Shown: piece by piece, positions 9,215-18,282 of the stretch | How positions within the stretch are numbered: position 1 is the stretch's first letter | Layout of the letters: every line of letters begins with the position of its first letter | Assembly: GCA_964452915.1 (NCBI GenBank) | Contig: CAYVNW010000005.1 | Location: forward strand, 21,806-85,805 | Direction: 5' to 3' | Source of the DNA: Colivivens sp964452915 | Lineage (GTDB): Bacteria; Bacteroidota; Bacteroidia; Bacteroidales; Bacteroidaceae | DNA: 64,000 bases | Made by a program: the position numbers and the translations under genes | Notes under the pieces: generated by a model | The model's input: the letters and a program-made list of their open reading frames with translations, nothing else | Told to the model about the DNA's origin: nothing | Database searches by the model: none

Positions 9215-9286
9215 TACCTCCACTGAGAATCGAACTCAGATCTAATCTTTAGGAGAGATTTGTTCTATCCATTGAACTATGAAGGC
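9215..9286 (-). tRNA. tRNA-Arg (anticodon CCU)
   Basis: 72-base cloverleaf on the minus strand. Acceptor GCCTTCA pairs with TGGAGGT (two G-U pairs), the anticodon stem is AATCT/AGATT with loop CTCCTAA (anticodon CCT), and the T arm is CTGAG-TTCGATT-CTCAG. Discriminator A; CCA not encoded. It lies between the hypothetical gene at 9302 and the DUF4254 operon, all on the same strand. Confidence 0.93.
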
Positions 9287-9301
9287 AACATATGTGCTGT
9301 A

Positions 9302-10579
9302 TTATATTAATCTGACGACAGCCTTATTGGTTATTTTCCACCCGTCACCGAATTTCTCGGCTGTACCGAGCTTTTCAGCGAGGATTTCCACAGGAGAAGC
9401 CACTGTGTTTAGTATTTTGCATGCTGGTTTCACCATTTCATCCATGGATACCAGCGCAGAATTGATTGCTTCCGGTGTATTCAAGATCTGGAATGTAGCA
9501 GTCAAGTCATCGTTCGTTTTCAACATATAGAAAGAAGTACCCACCTCAATTTCAGTACTGCCATTAACGAATACGCCGTCAATTGGAACGGGGTAAAACA
9601 TAACAGCAGAATAGTTCTTTGGACGAACTGCAGGTTTCTCAACTTGTGGAGTAACGGCCTCAGGTGTATCTTTTTCTTCCTTTACCGGTTCATCGAATAA
9701 AGACTGAGAGTTGCTCTTCTTAGACTCATGAGTCTTAGCAGATGATGGCTCTATTTTTGAGGTTGCAGGTGTTTGGACTGCAGTTTGCTGTGTTTCCGCA
9801 CCCTTAATCTGTTTACCTGCTTCCCTTTGTTCTTTCTTTGCGCTTTTAAGATTATCAATTTCAATTTCGACAGCCTTAATACGTTCAATAAGACGGACAC
9901 GCTCAGACCTGTATTGCTCCATCGAAACTGTTTCTTCTGCTCGTTTAGTACTTCGTCTTGAACGGATAAATATCAAGGCGCAAACTGAAAGTACAATATA
10001 CAGGCCAAACGAGGTTAAGAGTACCTCCAAAAAGGACATACCACTCGATGAATTCGATGGTTCATCGTTGTTTTCAACGACTGTTTCATTGTTTTCTGCC
10101 GTTTGTTCCGTTTTAGCCTCTTCTACGGTTTTAATTTCGGGGGTTGAAGATGTTTGTTCTGGGGCAGAAGGTTCCTCCGTTTTCTCTTGTTCCTCGTTTT
10201 CTGACGCTTCCTCTTCAGTAACTGTCTGGCTCTTTATTTTATCGACATCAGCCTTGTATTCTTTGTTGGCACCCGACGGCACACTGGCGTCAACATCACT
10301 TGCTGATGTGGCGTTTATGATTCTTTTCACACGGTTTTGCTCCGTTGTATCCGTAATCTTCTTTAGCACGTCACTGACGAGCTTGTTTTTTTGGAACTCA
10401 CTGAATGATTTGAATTCGGTGACATCCAAGTGCGCTATTTGTTGTCCCTCTGACTTGTTATAGAATGCCTGTTGCAAAGTCCATTTCAAAGCACAAATTT
10501 TCTTTTGCTCAAGCGTCTGTGCATTAACGGAAACTGCAATCATAAGACTACAGCCTATAATCAACATTATTCTTTTCAT
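9302..10579 (-). CDS. membrane-anchored hypothetical protein with coiled coil
   Basis: 425 residues, no family recognised. A signal peptide (MKRIMLIIGCSLMIAVSVNA, cleavage after NAQ region) is followed by a helical domain to about residue 90. Then comes a long acidic Glu/Thr/Pro-rich linker (about 105-180), one transmembrane helix (VLLTSFGLYIVLSVCALIFI, about 186-206) and a charged coiled coil (YRSERVRLIERIKAVEIEIDNLKS). A second Lys/Thr/Pro-rich linker leads to a folded beta-rich domain (last ~100 residues). The layout suggests a protein linking periplasm and cytoplasm; function unknown. It has its own consensus promoter. Confidence 0.75.
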   Translation of the reverse strand: MKRIMLIIGCSLMIAVSVNAQTLEQKKICALKWTLQQAFYNKSEGQQIAHLDVTEFKSFSEFQKNKLVSDVLKKITDTTEQNRVKRIINATSASDVDASVPSGANKEYKADVDKIKSQTVTEEEASENEEQEKTEEPSAPEQTSSTPEIKTVEEAKTEQTAENNETVVENNDEPSNSSSGMSFLEVLLTSFGLYIVLSVCALIFIRSRRSTKRAEETVSMEQYRSERVRLIERIKAVEIEIDNLKSAKKEQREAGKQIKGAETQQTAVQTPATSKIEPSSAKTHESKKSNSQSLFDEPVKEEKDTPEAVTPQVEKPAVRPKNYSAVMFYPVPIDGVFVNGSTEIEVGTSFYMLKTNDDLTATFQILNTPEAINSALVSMDEMVKPACKILNTVASPVEILAEKLGTAEKFGDGWKITNKAVVRLI

Positions 10580-10617
10580 AACATACGTAAATTTATACCA
10601 TGTAACAATTGGTTTTG

Positions 10618-10648
10618 CAAAGATACCATAAAATATAATACTGGCAAA
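10618..10648 (-). promoter_or_regulatory. promoter of the coiled-coil membrane protein gene
   Basis: Perfect consensus on the minus strand: TTTG (10645-10648), 19 bp, TATCTTTG (10618-10625). It lies 39 bases before the ATG at 10579. Confidence 0.75.
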
Positions 10649-10711
10649 ATGAATTAATCCATTTTAGCATAAAATATAGTCGTGGACCCTCTTTTCACAG
10701 ATTATTTTTAC

Positions 10712-10719
10712 TACCTTTG
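10712..10719 (+). promoter_or_regulatory. -7 box for PH-domain gene
   Basis: TACCTTTG matches TAnnTTTG. It lies 11 bases before the ATG at 10730, implying a very short leader or use of the second ATG at 10736. No clear -33 TTTG is seen. Confidence 0.5.
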
Positions 10720-10729
10720 TAAAAATATT

Positions 10730-11134
10730 ATGGTAATGATTTCAACAAGGACATTTCAAGCACGTATACAATTAGGTAACTGGGTAATGATTTTTCTCTT
10801 GCTTGTATTGACTATATATTTCATGTGGGAGAAACACGCCATATTCTTTGCTTTGTCTATTCTTCTGCTATTAGTCATTATAGAGAGAAGCATACACACA
10901 GAGTACAGGTTGACAAAAGACACGCTTACGATACACAACGGAAGGTTGTCAAAAGACAGGACAATACCGGTAAAAGATATAAAGAGAGTGGAGCGTCTGA
11001 AAAAATTTCGAGTTGGGAAGAAAGCTCTCATCACATATTTAGTCATTGTTTATGGCGACAACAAGACTGTTGGTATAATACCTCAAAGTGAAGATGACTT
11101 TATTAAACAACTACTGAAGGTCAAAGAGCAATGA
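10730..11134 (+). CDS. small membrane protein with bacterial PH domain
   Basis: 134 residues. Two adjacent hydrophobic helices (VMIFLLLVLTIYFMW and IFFALSILLLLVII) are followed by a short bacterial PH-like domain, seen as YRLTKDTLTIHNGRL and IPVKDIKRVERLKK. An upstream in-frame ATG at 10682 lies before the -7 box and is rejected. The stop overlaps the start region of the next frame (ATGA), so it is coupled with dacB. Function unknown beyond membrane location. Confidence 0.7.
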   Translation: MVMISTRTFQARIQLGNWVMIFLLLVLTIYFMWEKHAIFFALSILLLLVIIERSIHTEYRLTKDTLTIHNGRLSKDRTIPVKDIKRVERLKKFRVGKKALITYLVIVYGDNKTVGIIPQSEDDFIKQLLKVKEQ

Positions 11135-11166
11135 TCACAAATGTACACACACATAAGGAGCAGGTA

Positions 11167-12432
11167 ATGCAGTTGTTGCTATTCCTCGTTCTGACATTTC
11201 CATACAGTGCATATGGACAAGCGGACAGCAACCACGAGTTGCAAAACAACGATGCCGATTCTACGTGGAAAGGCTCTATCTGCCGGAGATTGAAGGCAGT
11301 AGTTGATGAAATCGATACAAGTGATTATTTCACTGGTATATGTATTTATGACTTGACTGATGATTCACTGATATATAGTTATAATGCGCAAAAAAGGTTG
11401 CGTCCTGCGTCTACACAGAAACTTCTAACAGCCATTTCCGCTCTCGACATACTCGGTGCCGGTCACAACTACACCACATCCGTTTATTCAACAGGGACAA
11501 TAGACCCCGACACACTATTACATGGCAGTGTCCTTAATGGTAATATATATATTATAGGTGACTTCGATCCAAAACTCGATGACTCGCATATCACAATGAT
11601 AGCAACATCCATAAAGGATCTTGGCATCAACAGAATCAATGGGATGTTGGTCGCAGACGTTTCAATGAAAGATTCATTGAAACTCGGTAACGGATGGTGT
11701 TGGGATGACGAACAGCCATACCTTACTCCATTAGGTCTCGGTGGAAAATCCTATTTATATAATCAAAAACAAGACAGCCGTTTCAGTCCGACCACGGAGT
11801 TCCTAACCAAACTTATGATGCGTTTGCGTTCCGATAGTATCATGACAAACGGATGTGGAATAGGTGATTACCCTGCAACAAATACCGGCTTCCTGATATG
11901 CAAGATACAGCATTCCATTGGAGACATACTTATGAGAATGATGAAAGAAAGTGACAACCTGTATGCAGAATCCATGTTTTATCAACTTGCCTCTTCTTCA
12001 AAAAAAAGAATCGGATGGAAAGATTGCGAAGGTGTTATTGAAACAGTAATGAGAAAAGCCGGAATTCAATCGGACGACTTCAGAATAGCTGATGGTAGCG
12101 GATTGTCACTTTACAATTATATCACACCTAAAGCCGAAGTCCTTTTATTGCGGTATGCTTATAGTCATAACAACAGAGTGTTTGTTCCGTTATATGAAAC
12201 ATTACCTGTCGCCGGAGTAGACGGAACCCTGAAAGGACGTATGAAGAATGGACATACATTTAATAACGTGCATGCAAAGACCGGGTCGGTCAGTGGTGTT
12301 AGTTCATTGGCCGGCTATCTGACTGCGCCCAATGGGCACTTAATGGCATTCTCCATCATATGCAACGGGGTAAGGAAAATGGCAGATGGCCGTGAATTAC
12401 AGGACCGTATCTGCCATATTCTATGCGAATGA
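11167..12432 (+). CDS. dacB: D-alanyl-D-alanine carboxypeptidase/endopeptidase, PBP4 family
   Basis: About 421-residue periplasmic peptidase S13 enzyme that trims or cleaves peptidoglycan peptide crosslinks. The active-site motifs are SxxK as STQK (about residue 82), SxN as SDN (about 260) and KTG in HAKTGSVSG (about 370). The ATG at 11167 is preceded by AAGGAG six bases upstream and directly begins a signal peptide (MQLLLFLVLTFPYSAYGQ). An earlier ATG at 11131, overlapping the PH gene stop, would add 12 polar residues in front of it. Confidence 0.9.
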   Translation: MQLLLFLVLTFPYSAYGQADSNHELQNNDADSTWKGSICRRLKAVVDEIDTSDYFTGICIYDLTDDSLIYSYNAQKRLRPASTQKLLTAISALDILGAGHNYTTSVYSTGTIDPDTLLHGSVLNGNIYIIGDFDPKLDDSHITMIATSIKDLGINRINGMLVADVSMKDSLKLGNGWCWDDEQPYLTPLGLGGKSYLYNQKQDSRFSPTTEFLTKLMMRLRSDSIMTNGCGIGDYPATNTGFLICKIQHSIGDILMRMMKESDNLYAESMFYQLASSSKKRIGWKDCEGVIETVMRKAGIQSDDFRIADGSGLSLYNYITPKAEVLLLRYAYSHNNRVFVPLYETLPVAGVDGTLKGRMKNGHTFNNVHAKTGSVSGVSSLAGYLTAPNGHLMAFSIICNGVRKMADGRELQDRICHILCE

Positions 12433-12441
12433 ATGTATAAA

Positions 12442-13044
12442 TCATTCATTAAAATCCTCTTCACTTTCAGCCAATGCCAGTTTGTAGCATTCTCTGCAAA
12501 GAGGCTCATATTCATTTACTTCTCCAAGTAGAACACGTTTCCCATTGTGTACTTTACGGTGTGATATATAAGCTAAAGCACCACATCGCATGCAAATGGC
12601 GTGGACTTTAACTACGTCATCGGCAACTGCACAAAGAGCAGGCATCGGACCAAAGGGTATGCCTTTAAAATCCATATCCAGTCCTGCAATAATCACGCGG
12701 ATTCCCCTTCCTGCTAATTCGTTACACACATTGATCAAATTATCATCAAAAAATTGAGCTTCATCAATCCCAATTACATCACAGTCGCTGCCCAAAAGTA
12801 AAATACTCGATGAATTATCAACTGGCGTGGAATTGATTGACACGCCTTCATGTGTAACCACATCTTCATCTGAATAGCGTGTGTCGATTGAAGGCTTGAA
12901 TATTTCAACACGCTGATGCGCAAATTGCGCACGTTTCATCCGACGTATCAGTTCTTCTGTCTTTCCTGAAAACATAGAGCCGCATATTACTTCAATACGG
13001 CCTCTATGTATAATTTCTCCATTTCCGAAATCTATAGCAGACAT
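12442..13044 (-). CDS. tdk: thymidine kinase
   Basis: 200-residue cytosolic type II thymidine kinase of the pyrimidine salvage pathway, making dTMP from thymidine and ATP. The P-loop is GSMFSGKTEELIRR near residue 22, the DEAQF catalytic segment (Glu) lies near 95, and two CxxC pairs (CMRCGA and CREC) form the structural zinc site. It is the last gene of the thioesterase-lipoprotein-DUF2264-tdk unit. A short AT-rich hairpin (12428-12450) overlaps its stop and that of convergent dacB. Confidence 0.95.
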   Translation of the reverse strand: MSAIDFGNGEIIHRGRIEVICGSMFSGKTEELIRRMKRAQFAHQRVEIFKPSIDTRYSDEDVVTHEGVSINSTPVDNSSSILLLGSDCDVIGIDEAQFFDDNLINVCNELAGRGIRVIIAGLDMDFKGIPFGPMPALCAVADDVVKVHAICMRCGALAYISHRKVHNGKRVLLGEVNEYEPLCRECYKLALAESEEDFNE

Positions 13045-13085
13045 AGTGATTTTATATTAACTCACATAAGATTTTGCCATCCACA

Positions 13086-14378
13086 TCATTCCCAATAGAG
13101 TGGCGTTTTGTTGATATTCCACTTGTGATCTTTTGGAAAATCATCTCCTTCCCAGGCTTTTTTGCTTGTCCACTTTTCTGCAGGATCGGTCCAGAATGGG
13201 TCATCCGCAGGCAGACCCAAAGGGAGGAATGCCAGTCCTGTCATGTAAAGCGAGCCATTATTTGTATACCAATCAGCTACATTCGGATGATTACCTACAA
13301 AGCCAATAGTAAGGAATCCTTTCTTGTTGAAATTGTTGGCTTTTCCAAACATGTTCTTAGCTACAGCGGTGATGCCTGCTCGTACTTGCCCGTTGTGCAA
13401 TTCGTTTGGGAGTTGTTTTCTCCATGCGAGTTGGGCCAATGGCTGGAATACAGCCATACGGTAAGGGATGCTGCGTCCGACCACTGGGAACGTTCCTTCA
13501 GGAGAGATAAAGCGTTCAAGTATGACGCTAAATTTCTGCATACGTTTTCTAGCCTCCTCCAGTCGTTTCTTCGATCCATTGAGATTGCCGGTATTACGAA
13601 CCATCCAGGTATCGTTGCCATGCTTTGCACAGATCATCTCTAAGCACTCCACATACATTGGTTGTATTACAAAAGCATTATAATAATCAAAAGCGAAAGC
13701 AGGTCCGTCGCTGTACCAACCATCTCCAACATACCATTCCTCCACTTTGTTCATTGCCATATGTATACGATATTGATCATAATCTGCACCTACATACATA
13801 AGGAAGCACTCCTCCATTGCGACAAATAAATGCCAATTTGTATAAGGAGGGTCATAACGGCGTAATCCTTGAATTTCTTTTATATAACGTTGTTTTGTCT
13901 CGTCGCTCAGAGGTTTCCATAACGCATCGTATCCACGATACAGGCTTTCAACGAGATATGCCGCGTCGACCAAGGTCTGACCGCCACTGCTCCATCCGAG
14001 GTAATCTGGGCTTTCTGGGTCAACAGCATTGGTATATGCTTTCAATGCCCATTCACGAAGCTGCTTGCGCTTTTGGCCTTCCTCCGTGTCATCGTCTGGC
14101 AGGGAGAGCCATGGAGCCAAGCCTGCCATTAAGCGTCCAAATGCCTCCATATATGCAACCTTTTTATTCCGATTGTCCCAAGTCGGACTGAGTTCCAATC
14201 CGCCATTGACCGTATCCATTTCCTGTTGTAATGTTCCGTTAGCCATATTCCGTAAAACTGGTTCTGCCATCTGATACATTATATCAACCCACACTTCACG
14301 GTCTGTTTTTTCTTTCTTTTTCGCATCTGTCTGTAAAAATACACAAAAGACTAATGCAATAATCAATACTTTTCTCAT
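13086..14378 (-). CDS. exported DUF2264 protein
   Basis: 430 residues with a clean signal peptide (MRKVLIIALVFCVFLQTDAK). DUF2264 is recognised by the Trp-rich alpha/alpha-toroid-like pattern NRKVAYMEAFGRLMAGLAPWL, EWYVGDGWYSDGPAFAFDYYNAFVI and VVGRSIPYRMAVFQPLAQLAW. The family resembles glycan-active lyases or unsaturated-uronyl hydrolases, but activity is not established. It follows the small lipoprotein gene by one base and so belongs to the same transcript. Confidence 0.85.
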   Translation of the reverse strand: MRKVLIIALVFCVFLQTDAKKKEKTDREVWVDIMYQMAEPVLRNMANGTLQQEMDTVNGGLELSPTWDNRNKKVAYMEAFGRLMAGLAPWLSLPDDDTEEGQKRKQLREWALKAYTNAVDPESPDYLGWSSGGQTLVDAAYLVESLYRGYDALWKPLSDETKQRYIKEIQGLRRYDPPYTNWHLFVAMEECFLMYVGADYDQYRIHMAMNKVEEWYVGDGWYSDGPAFAFDYYNAFVIQPMYVECLEMICAKHGNDTWMVRNTGNLNGSKKRLEEARKRMQKFSVILERFISPEGTFPVVGRSIPYRMAVFQPLAQLAWRKQLPNELHNGQVRAGITAVAKNMFGKANNFNKKGFLTIGFVGNHPNVADWYTNNGSLYMTGLAFLPLGLPADDPFWTDPAEKWTSKKAWEGDDFPKDHKWNINKTPLYWE

Positions 14379-14379
14379 G

Positions 14380-14988
14380 TTAGTTCTCTCTCTTCATTTT
14401 TATGATTGTATCCTTATTAATTTTTTGAATAATCAAACTGTCGTCCGTCAGCAACATGATATCAAATGTATCAGATTCCATTGTACCCGACATTACAAGC
14501 CGTCCATCAGCTAATGTCCATTTGTTGTACCCATTCGTTTTGCCATATACAGTGACTGTTCCGCGAGAGTTAATTTCTATATGCATTTTATTTCCTGTGC
14601 CATTTACCGACCATAAATGCGAAAGCGACGAAATATTAATGATCGATTGAGCCGTAGGCTCTCCATCGATAGTTCCATATATAACATTTAATTGATCTCC
14701 ACTCATTATCCCGCCTACAGCATTGTTTTCATACATCAAATAGACCGTGTCGCCATTGCCTTCGACCAATTCCAAAGAATGCATCGATGTTCCGTCGCCT
14801 GCAATACCTCTAACCTCGTTTGTTTTATCTGCTTCATTTTTAATTTCAATGTTAACAGACGATGTATCATCATCTGAGACATTCTCAATACTGTCACTTT
14901 GCTTTTGATCGGTATTCCCTTGTACGCAAGCAGTCAATGACATGCATATTGCGATTAAAAAAAAGGATGTTTTCTTAGGCTTATTCAT
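14380..14988 (-). CDS. lipoprotein of unknown function
   Basis: 202 residues. A signal peptide ends in the lipobox LTAC at about residue 20, then a Ser/Asp/Asn-rich linker. The rest is beta-rich and resembles a small lipocalin-like barrel (GTVTVYGKTNGYNKWTLADGRL). No named family is recognised. It starts 11 bases after the thioesterase stop and ends one base before the DUF2264 start. Confidence 0.7.
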   Translation of the reverse strand: MNKPKKTSFFLIAICMSLTACVQGNTDQKQSDSIENVSDDDTSSVNIEIKNEADKTNEVRGIAGDGTSMHSLELVEGNGDTVYLMYENNAVGGIMSGDQLNVIYGTIDGEPTAQSIINISSLSHLWSVNGTGNKMHIEINSRGTVTVYGKTNGYNKWTLADGRLVMSGTMESDTFDIMLLTDDSLIIQKINKDTIIKMKREN

Positions 14989-14999
14989 AATATATTTAT

Positions 15000-15419
15000 T
15001 TATTTATTTTCTTGTATTATACGATTTACCACTCTCGCAGTAGATAATAAATTACCCTGCTCGTCAAAGACATCAACATTCCAAACATGAATATTGTGCC
15101 TGATACTGATTGCCGAAGCCTTAGCAACAACCTTGCCTTTAGTTGGCGACATTTGCACATGATTCCCCGCCACTTCGATTCCACATACCAAGGCGTTGAA
15201 TCCTGCAACGTGGAGCGAACCCGCGCCGGCAGCAGTTTCCGCCATGGCAAGATAAGCCCCACCGTGAACAATACCTGTATGTTGCCTGTTAGCATGTGAA
15301 ATAGGCATTTCCACAACGACAAAATCATCGTTTGTTGGAACAAACGTCATCCCAAGAGTATCCATCATTGTACCCTCTGACGATCTGTTCATTAATTCGC
15401 ATTCCTGTTGAGTTAGCAT
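15000..15419 (-). CDS. hotdog-fold thioesterase (PaaI/YbdB type)
   Basis: 139 residues, the usual size for a PaaI-type acyl-CoA thioesterase. The motif HTGIVHGGAYLAMAETAAG near residue 48 contains the HGG loop and the catalytic acidic residue on the hotdog helix. VAGNHVQMSPTKGKVVAKA follows. Substrate may be an aryl- or acyl-CoA, as in 1,4-dihydroxy-2-naphthoyl-CoA hydrolysis for menaquinone, but this cannot be decided. It is the first gene of a four-gene unit with a strong promoter. Confidence 0.85.
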   Translation of the reverse strand: MLTQQECELMNRSSEGTMMDTLGMTFVPTNDDFVVVEMPISHANRQHTGIVHGGAYLAMAETAAGAGSLHVAGFNALVCGIEVAGNHVQMSPTKGKVVAKASAISIRHNIHVWNVDVFDEQGNLLSTARVVNRIIQENK

Positions 15420-15445
15420 AGCCAGTTATCAATGAATTCTGCATG

Positions 15446-15476
15446 CAAAGATAATGAAAACGGGCTAAAGAGCAAA
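15446..15476 (-). promoter_or_regulatory. promoter of thioesterase-lipoprotein-DUF2264-tdk unit
   Basis: Minus-strand TTTG (15473-15476), 19 bp, TATCTTTG (15446-15453), 26 bases before the ATG at 15419. Confidence 0.75.
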
Positions 15477-15536
15477 AGAAAACAATATTATTGTGCAACT
15501 ATTATTCATCAAACAACATTTAATGCCGCTATTTAT

Positions 15537-15567
15537 TTTGCAATTCAATTGATTTGTAGTATTTTTG
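15537..15567 (+). promoter_or_regulatory. promoter of cytidylyltransferase gene, twin of 17103-17133
   Basis: TTTG (15537-15540), 19 bp, TATTTTTG (15560-15567). The 36-bp block 15535-15570 is 32/36 identical to 17101-17136, including the spacer, so the two surface-glycan promoters share more than the core boxes. Confidence 0.75.
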
Positions 15568-15599
15568 CAGTCAGAACAATAATAATCCATTATTATAAT

Positions 15600-16058
15600 A
15601 TGTACAACAATAGAGTCGTTGTCTATACATCTGGAACCTTTGACATGTTCCACAGCAACCATTTAAAAATGATTGAGTATGCCCGCGGATTAGGTGATAC
15701 CCTTATCGTAGGAGTAAGTACAGATGAGTTGGTATGCAGTTACAAACGCCCGCCTGTCATTCCTTTCGACGAACGAATTGCAATTATCAAAGCACTCAAA
15801 TATCCAGATGTTGTTATTCCTCAACACTCACTTGACCACACAGAACTTGTTAAGAAACTCAATATAGATGTCTTTGTGGTTGGAGATGATTGGATCGGTA
15901 AATATGACTATCTTAAAGAATTAGGCGTTACCGTATTCTACTTCCCTTATGGCGAAGGAGTTTCATCTTCTAAAATAAAGGAGAGCATACTCAAAAATTA
16001 CAATGACATGAAATTAAAACACGAAACAAAAGTCAATCCTGACGTGAAAGTGAGGTAG
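15600..16058 (+). CDS. cytidylyltransferase-like protein (TagD/glycerol-3-phosphate type)
   Basis: 152 residues. The ATG at 15600 directly precedes the nucleotidyltransferase core; upstream in-frame codons lie across the promoter and are excluded. The motif GTFDMFHSNHLKMIEYAR corresponds to the family HxGH, here HSNH, with Asn in place of Gly. GDDWIGKYDYLKELGV and GVSSSKIKES match the RTEGISTT/SSSKI C-terminal loop. TagD-type enzymes make CDP-glycerol or another CDP-alditol for surface glycans. With LicD and two glycosyltransferases beside it, a role in a phospho-substituted glycan is likely. Confidence 0.8.
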   Translation: MYNNRVVVYTSGTFDMFHSNHLKMIEYARGLGDTLIVGVSTDELVCSYKRPPVIPFDERIAIIKALKYPDVVIPQHSLDHTELVKKLNIDVFVVGDDWIGKYDYLKELGVTVFYFPYGEGVSSSKIKESILKNYNDMKLKHETKVNPDVKVR

Positions 16059-16103
16059 CAGTTATGATAATGAGAAAAGAAAAAGAGTTCTGAAGCCTAT
16101 AGC

Positions 16104-16910
16104 CTACCATATCTCTACATTCTCAGAGTGGTATTCAGACCCTGGGTTCTTTGGTAATTGCATATAATTACCATAACGGTATGCAAGACATTTTTCGGCT
16201 TTTTTCATAATAGGAGCTTGGGTATTCTCAAACTTCACATAGCGTACAGGCAGAAAGTCTGCCTTCAAACTTTTTTGATAGTAAGGAATGCCCATGGCGA
16301 AATCATAATACTTAGAGTGGGAAACCACGGCCAGACCTCTCAAAATGGGGAAAACTACTTTCCTATTAAAGTTTGCCCACGCTCGTACACGTTTCATTGC
16401 CTCATGTGGATCTTTTGCAGTTCTAAGTATTTTATATGTGTGACCAAAAGTGGCATTGGACAATTTATGTATCCATCGAGGCATTCTTTCCAATGGGAAA
16501 ATATCAACCCAAATGCCATGTTCTTGAAACACCCTGTCATAGCCATTCCTTTCATATAAATTGCTTCGCCTATCCCTAACTTTTGCGAATTGGAAGAAAT
16601 AGTTCTCATCAGTTGTATACCACTGTAACGCCATATTTTCAGGCAGTTCATTAGGAAGAATCTTCATGAGCCGCTCAAAGTCAGAATGCAACATTTCAAT
16701 ATCTAAGTCGTCATCCCATGGTATGAATCCTCCATGTCGGACTGCTCCTAACATGCTGCCACCCGACAACCAATATGGTATGTTATGCTTGCGACATATA
16801 GCATCCAAAACATTAAGTATATCCAGCATTCGTTCTTGCATTTTCCAAGTTAAAGAACCTTCCGGATTGTACTTTGCTTTCAATTCCTTTGCATTAAAAC
16901 CCATTGACAT
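16104..16910 (-). CDS. LicD family phosphotransferase
   Basis: 268 residues. The signature SGGSMLGAVRHGGFIPWDDD, followed by LDIEM, lies near residue 48 and holds the nucleotidyltransferase-fold Asp residues. LicD proteins transfer phosphocholine or related phosphoalcohols from a CDP donor to surface glycans. Upstream TagD-like enzyme (opposite strand) could supply such a CDP donor. It is encoded against the direction of the rest of the glycan cluster. A minus-strand -7 box TAACTTTG lies at 16924-16931, very close to its ATG. Confidence 0.88.
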   Translation of the reverse strand: MSMGFNAKELKAKYNPEGSLTWKMQERMLDILNVLDAICRKHNIPYWLSGGSMLGAVRHGGFIPWDDDLDIEMLHSDFERLMKILPNELPENMALQWYTTDENYFFQFAKVRDRRSNLYERNGYDRVFQEHGIWVDIFPLERMPRWIHKLSNATFGHTYKILRTAKDPHEAMKRVRAWANFNRKVVFPILRGLAVVSHSKYYDFAMGIPYYQKSLKADFLPVRYVKFENTQAPIMKKAEKCLAYRYGNYMQLPKNPGSEYHSENVEIW

Positions 16911-17102
16911 CTCTTTTAATTTTCAAAGTTACATAAAATTCTGTAACGTTAGCCCAGTTAAATGATTATTTACCATTTATGCATCATCTTCTCTCTTACA
17001 AAAGAACATTTTGTAATGTGGTTATGTATGCAAAATAAGTTCCACAACACTAAATCGAGCATACTATAATCATACTGAAACAATATAAATTCGCCTTATT
17101 AT

Positions 17103-17133
17103 TTTGCATTTCAATGTATTTGTTGTATTTTTG
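17103..17133 (+). promoter_or_regulatory. promoter of acyltransferase-GT4-GT2 unit
   Basis: TTTG (17103-17106), 19 bp, TATTTTTG (17126-17133), 39 bases before the ATG at 17173. Near-copy of the promoter at 15537-15567. Confidence 0.75.
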
Positions 17134-17172
17134 CAGTTCCCAAAGCGCAAACAACAGGTTAAGAACTTTGAT

Positions 17173-18270
17173 ATGAACATAGTGCCTACAGCAACAAACT
17201 GCACGTTAGCGGGCAAGAAGCCAAGGATGGAATGGCTCGACGCCATGCGTGGTTTCACCATGATACTCGTTGTGGCTTATCATGTATGTACTCACGGATT
17301 CGGAGAACAGGAGAAAGTATCCATGGCAATGCCACTACTCGTGCTCTTTCGCATGCCGTTGTTCTTCTTCATAAGTGGTTTTCTGGCGTATAAATTGGAT
17401 TTCAATTGGACTACAGGTCGGCTTGGCATGATGATCTGGAAAAAATTCAAGATACAAGTGATTCCTACCATTGTATTTCTTTTCATCGCCATTATAATCC
17501 GTCAACGGACATTAGTAGAAGGATTACAATATGCATTGATTTCACCGACAAAAGCAGGATATTGGTTTACGATCTCACTGCTTGAAATGTTTATCATATA
17601 CTATATTTTCTCCTTTGTTGAAAGCAAGTTCAAAACACGCAGTTGGATACCAATCGCAATTTTATGGTTTGTTGCTCTTTGTGCCTACGCCATTGTATAT
17701 ATGCCTTCATGGTTTACATTCCCAAAAGCTAACGAACCGCACATACTTAATTACACGTGCTTCATCCAAACCATGAAATATTTCCACTTTTTCTTGTTTG
17801 GCAATATTGTGCACAGGTATTGGAGCGGGTGGCAGAAGATATTTGACTCCAAATGGTTCTTCCCTCTTATTGTCATTGTCACAGTCTTCTGTTGCGCAGA
17901 TATTTTCAAGTGGCACAACTTGAAATTCCAATGGACGAACCTGCCGAGAACAACCGCTATGTACCTTCTTATGACGATTATATTCATAACATTCAGGTTC
18001 TATAAAGACACATTTACTAAGCAGCATGCAATAGGTCGCTTCCTTCAGTATATAGGAGTTAGGACTCTTGACATTTACCTCTTGCATTTTTTGTTTTTAC
18101 CAAATCTCAAGATGGTGGGCGACTTCATCAATAGCAACAGGAAAAATTTTGTGATCGACGTAACAGAGTCAGTTATTATGGCATTGCTTATTATCGGATT
18201 CTGTTGTCTTGTCTCAAGTATTCTCAGAGTAAGCCCTATATTCAAGAAATATTTGTTCGGACGAAAATAA
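17173..18270 (+). CDS. acyltransferase family 3 membrane protein
   Basis: 365-residue multi-pass inner-membrane protein. The N-terminal EWLDAMRGFTMILVVAYHV carries the family D-x-x-R-G and the catalytic His in YHV. FRMPLFFFISGFLAYK follows, with about ten hydrophobic helices. Such proteins O-acetylate or succinylate surface glycans. The upstream ATG at 17104 falls inside the promoter block and is rejected. It is followed 12 bases later by GT4. Confidence 0.88.
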   Translation: MNIVPTATNCTLAGKKPRMEWLDAMRGFTMILVVAYHVCTHGFGEQEKVSMAMPLLVLFRMPLFFFISGFLAYKLDFNWTTGRLGMMIWKKFKIQVIPTIVFLFIAIIIRQRTLVEGLQYALISPTKAGYWFTISLLEMFIIYYIFSFVESKFKTRSWIPIAILWFVALCAYAIVYMPSWFTFPKANEPHILNYTCFIQTMKYFHFFLFGNIVHRYWSGWQKIFDSKWFFPLIVIVTVFCCADIFKWHNLKFQWTNLPRTTAMYLLMTIIFITFRFYKDTFTKQHAIGRFLQYIGVRTLDIYLLHFLFLPNLKMVGDFINSNRKNFVIDVTESVIMALLIIGFCCLVSSILRVSPIFKKYLFGRK

Positions 18271-18282
18271 AAGCATTTAGAT

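Noticed and set aside
15432..15599. 56 extra N-terminal codons for the cytidylyltransferase
   Set aside because: They overlap the TTTG-N19-TATTTTTG promoter and are not family-like.
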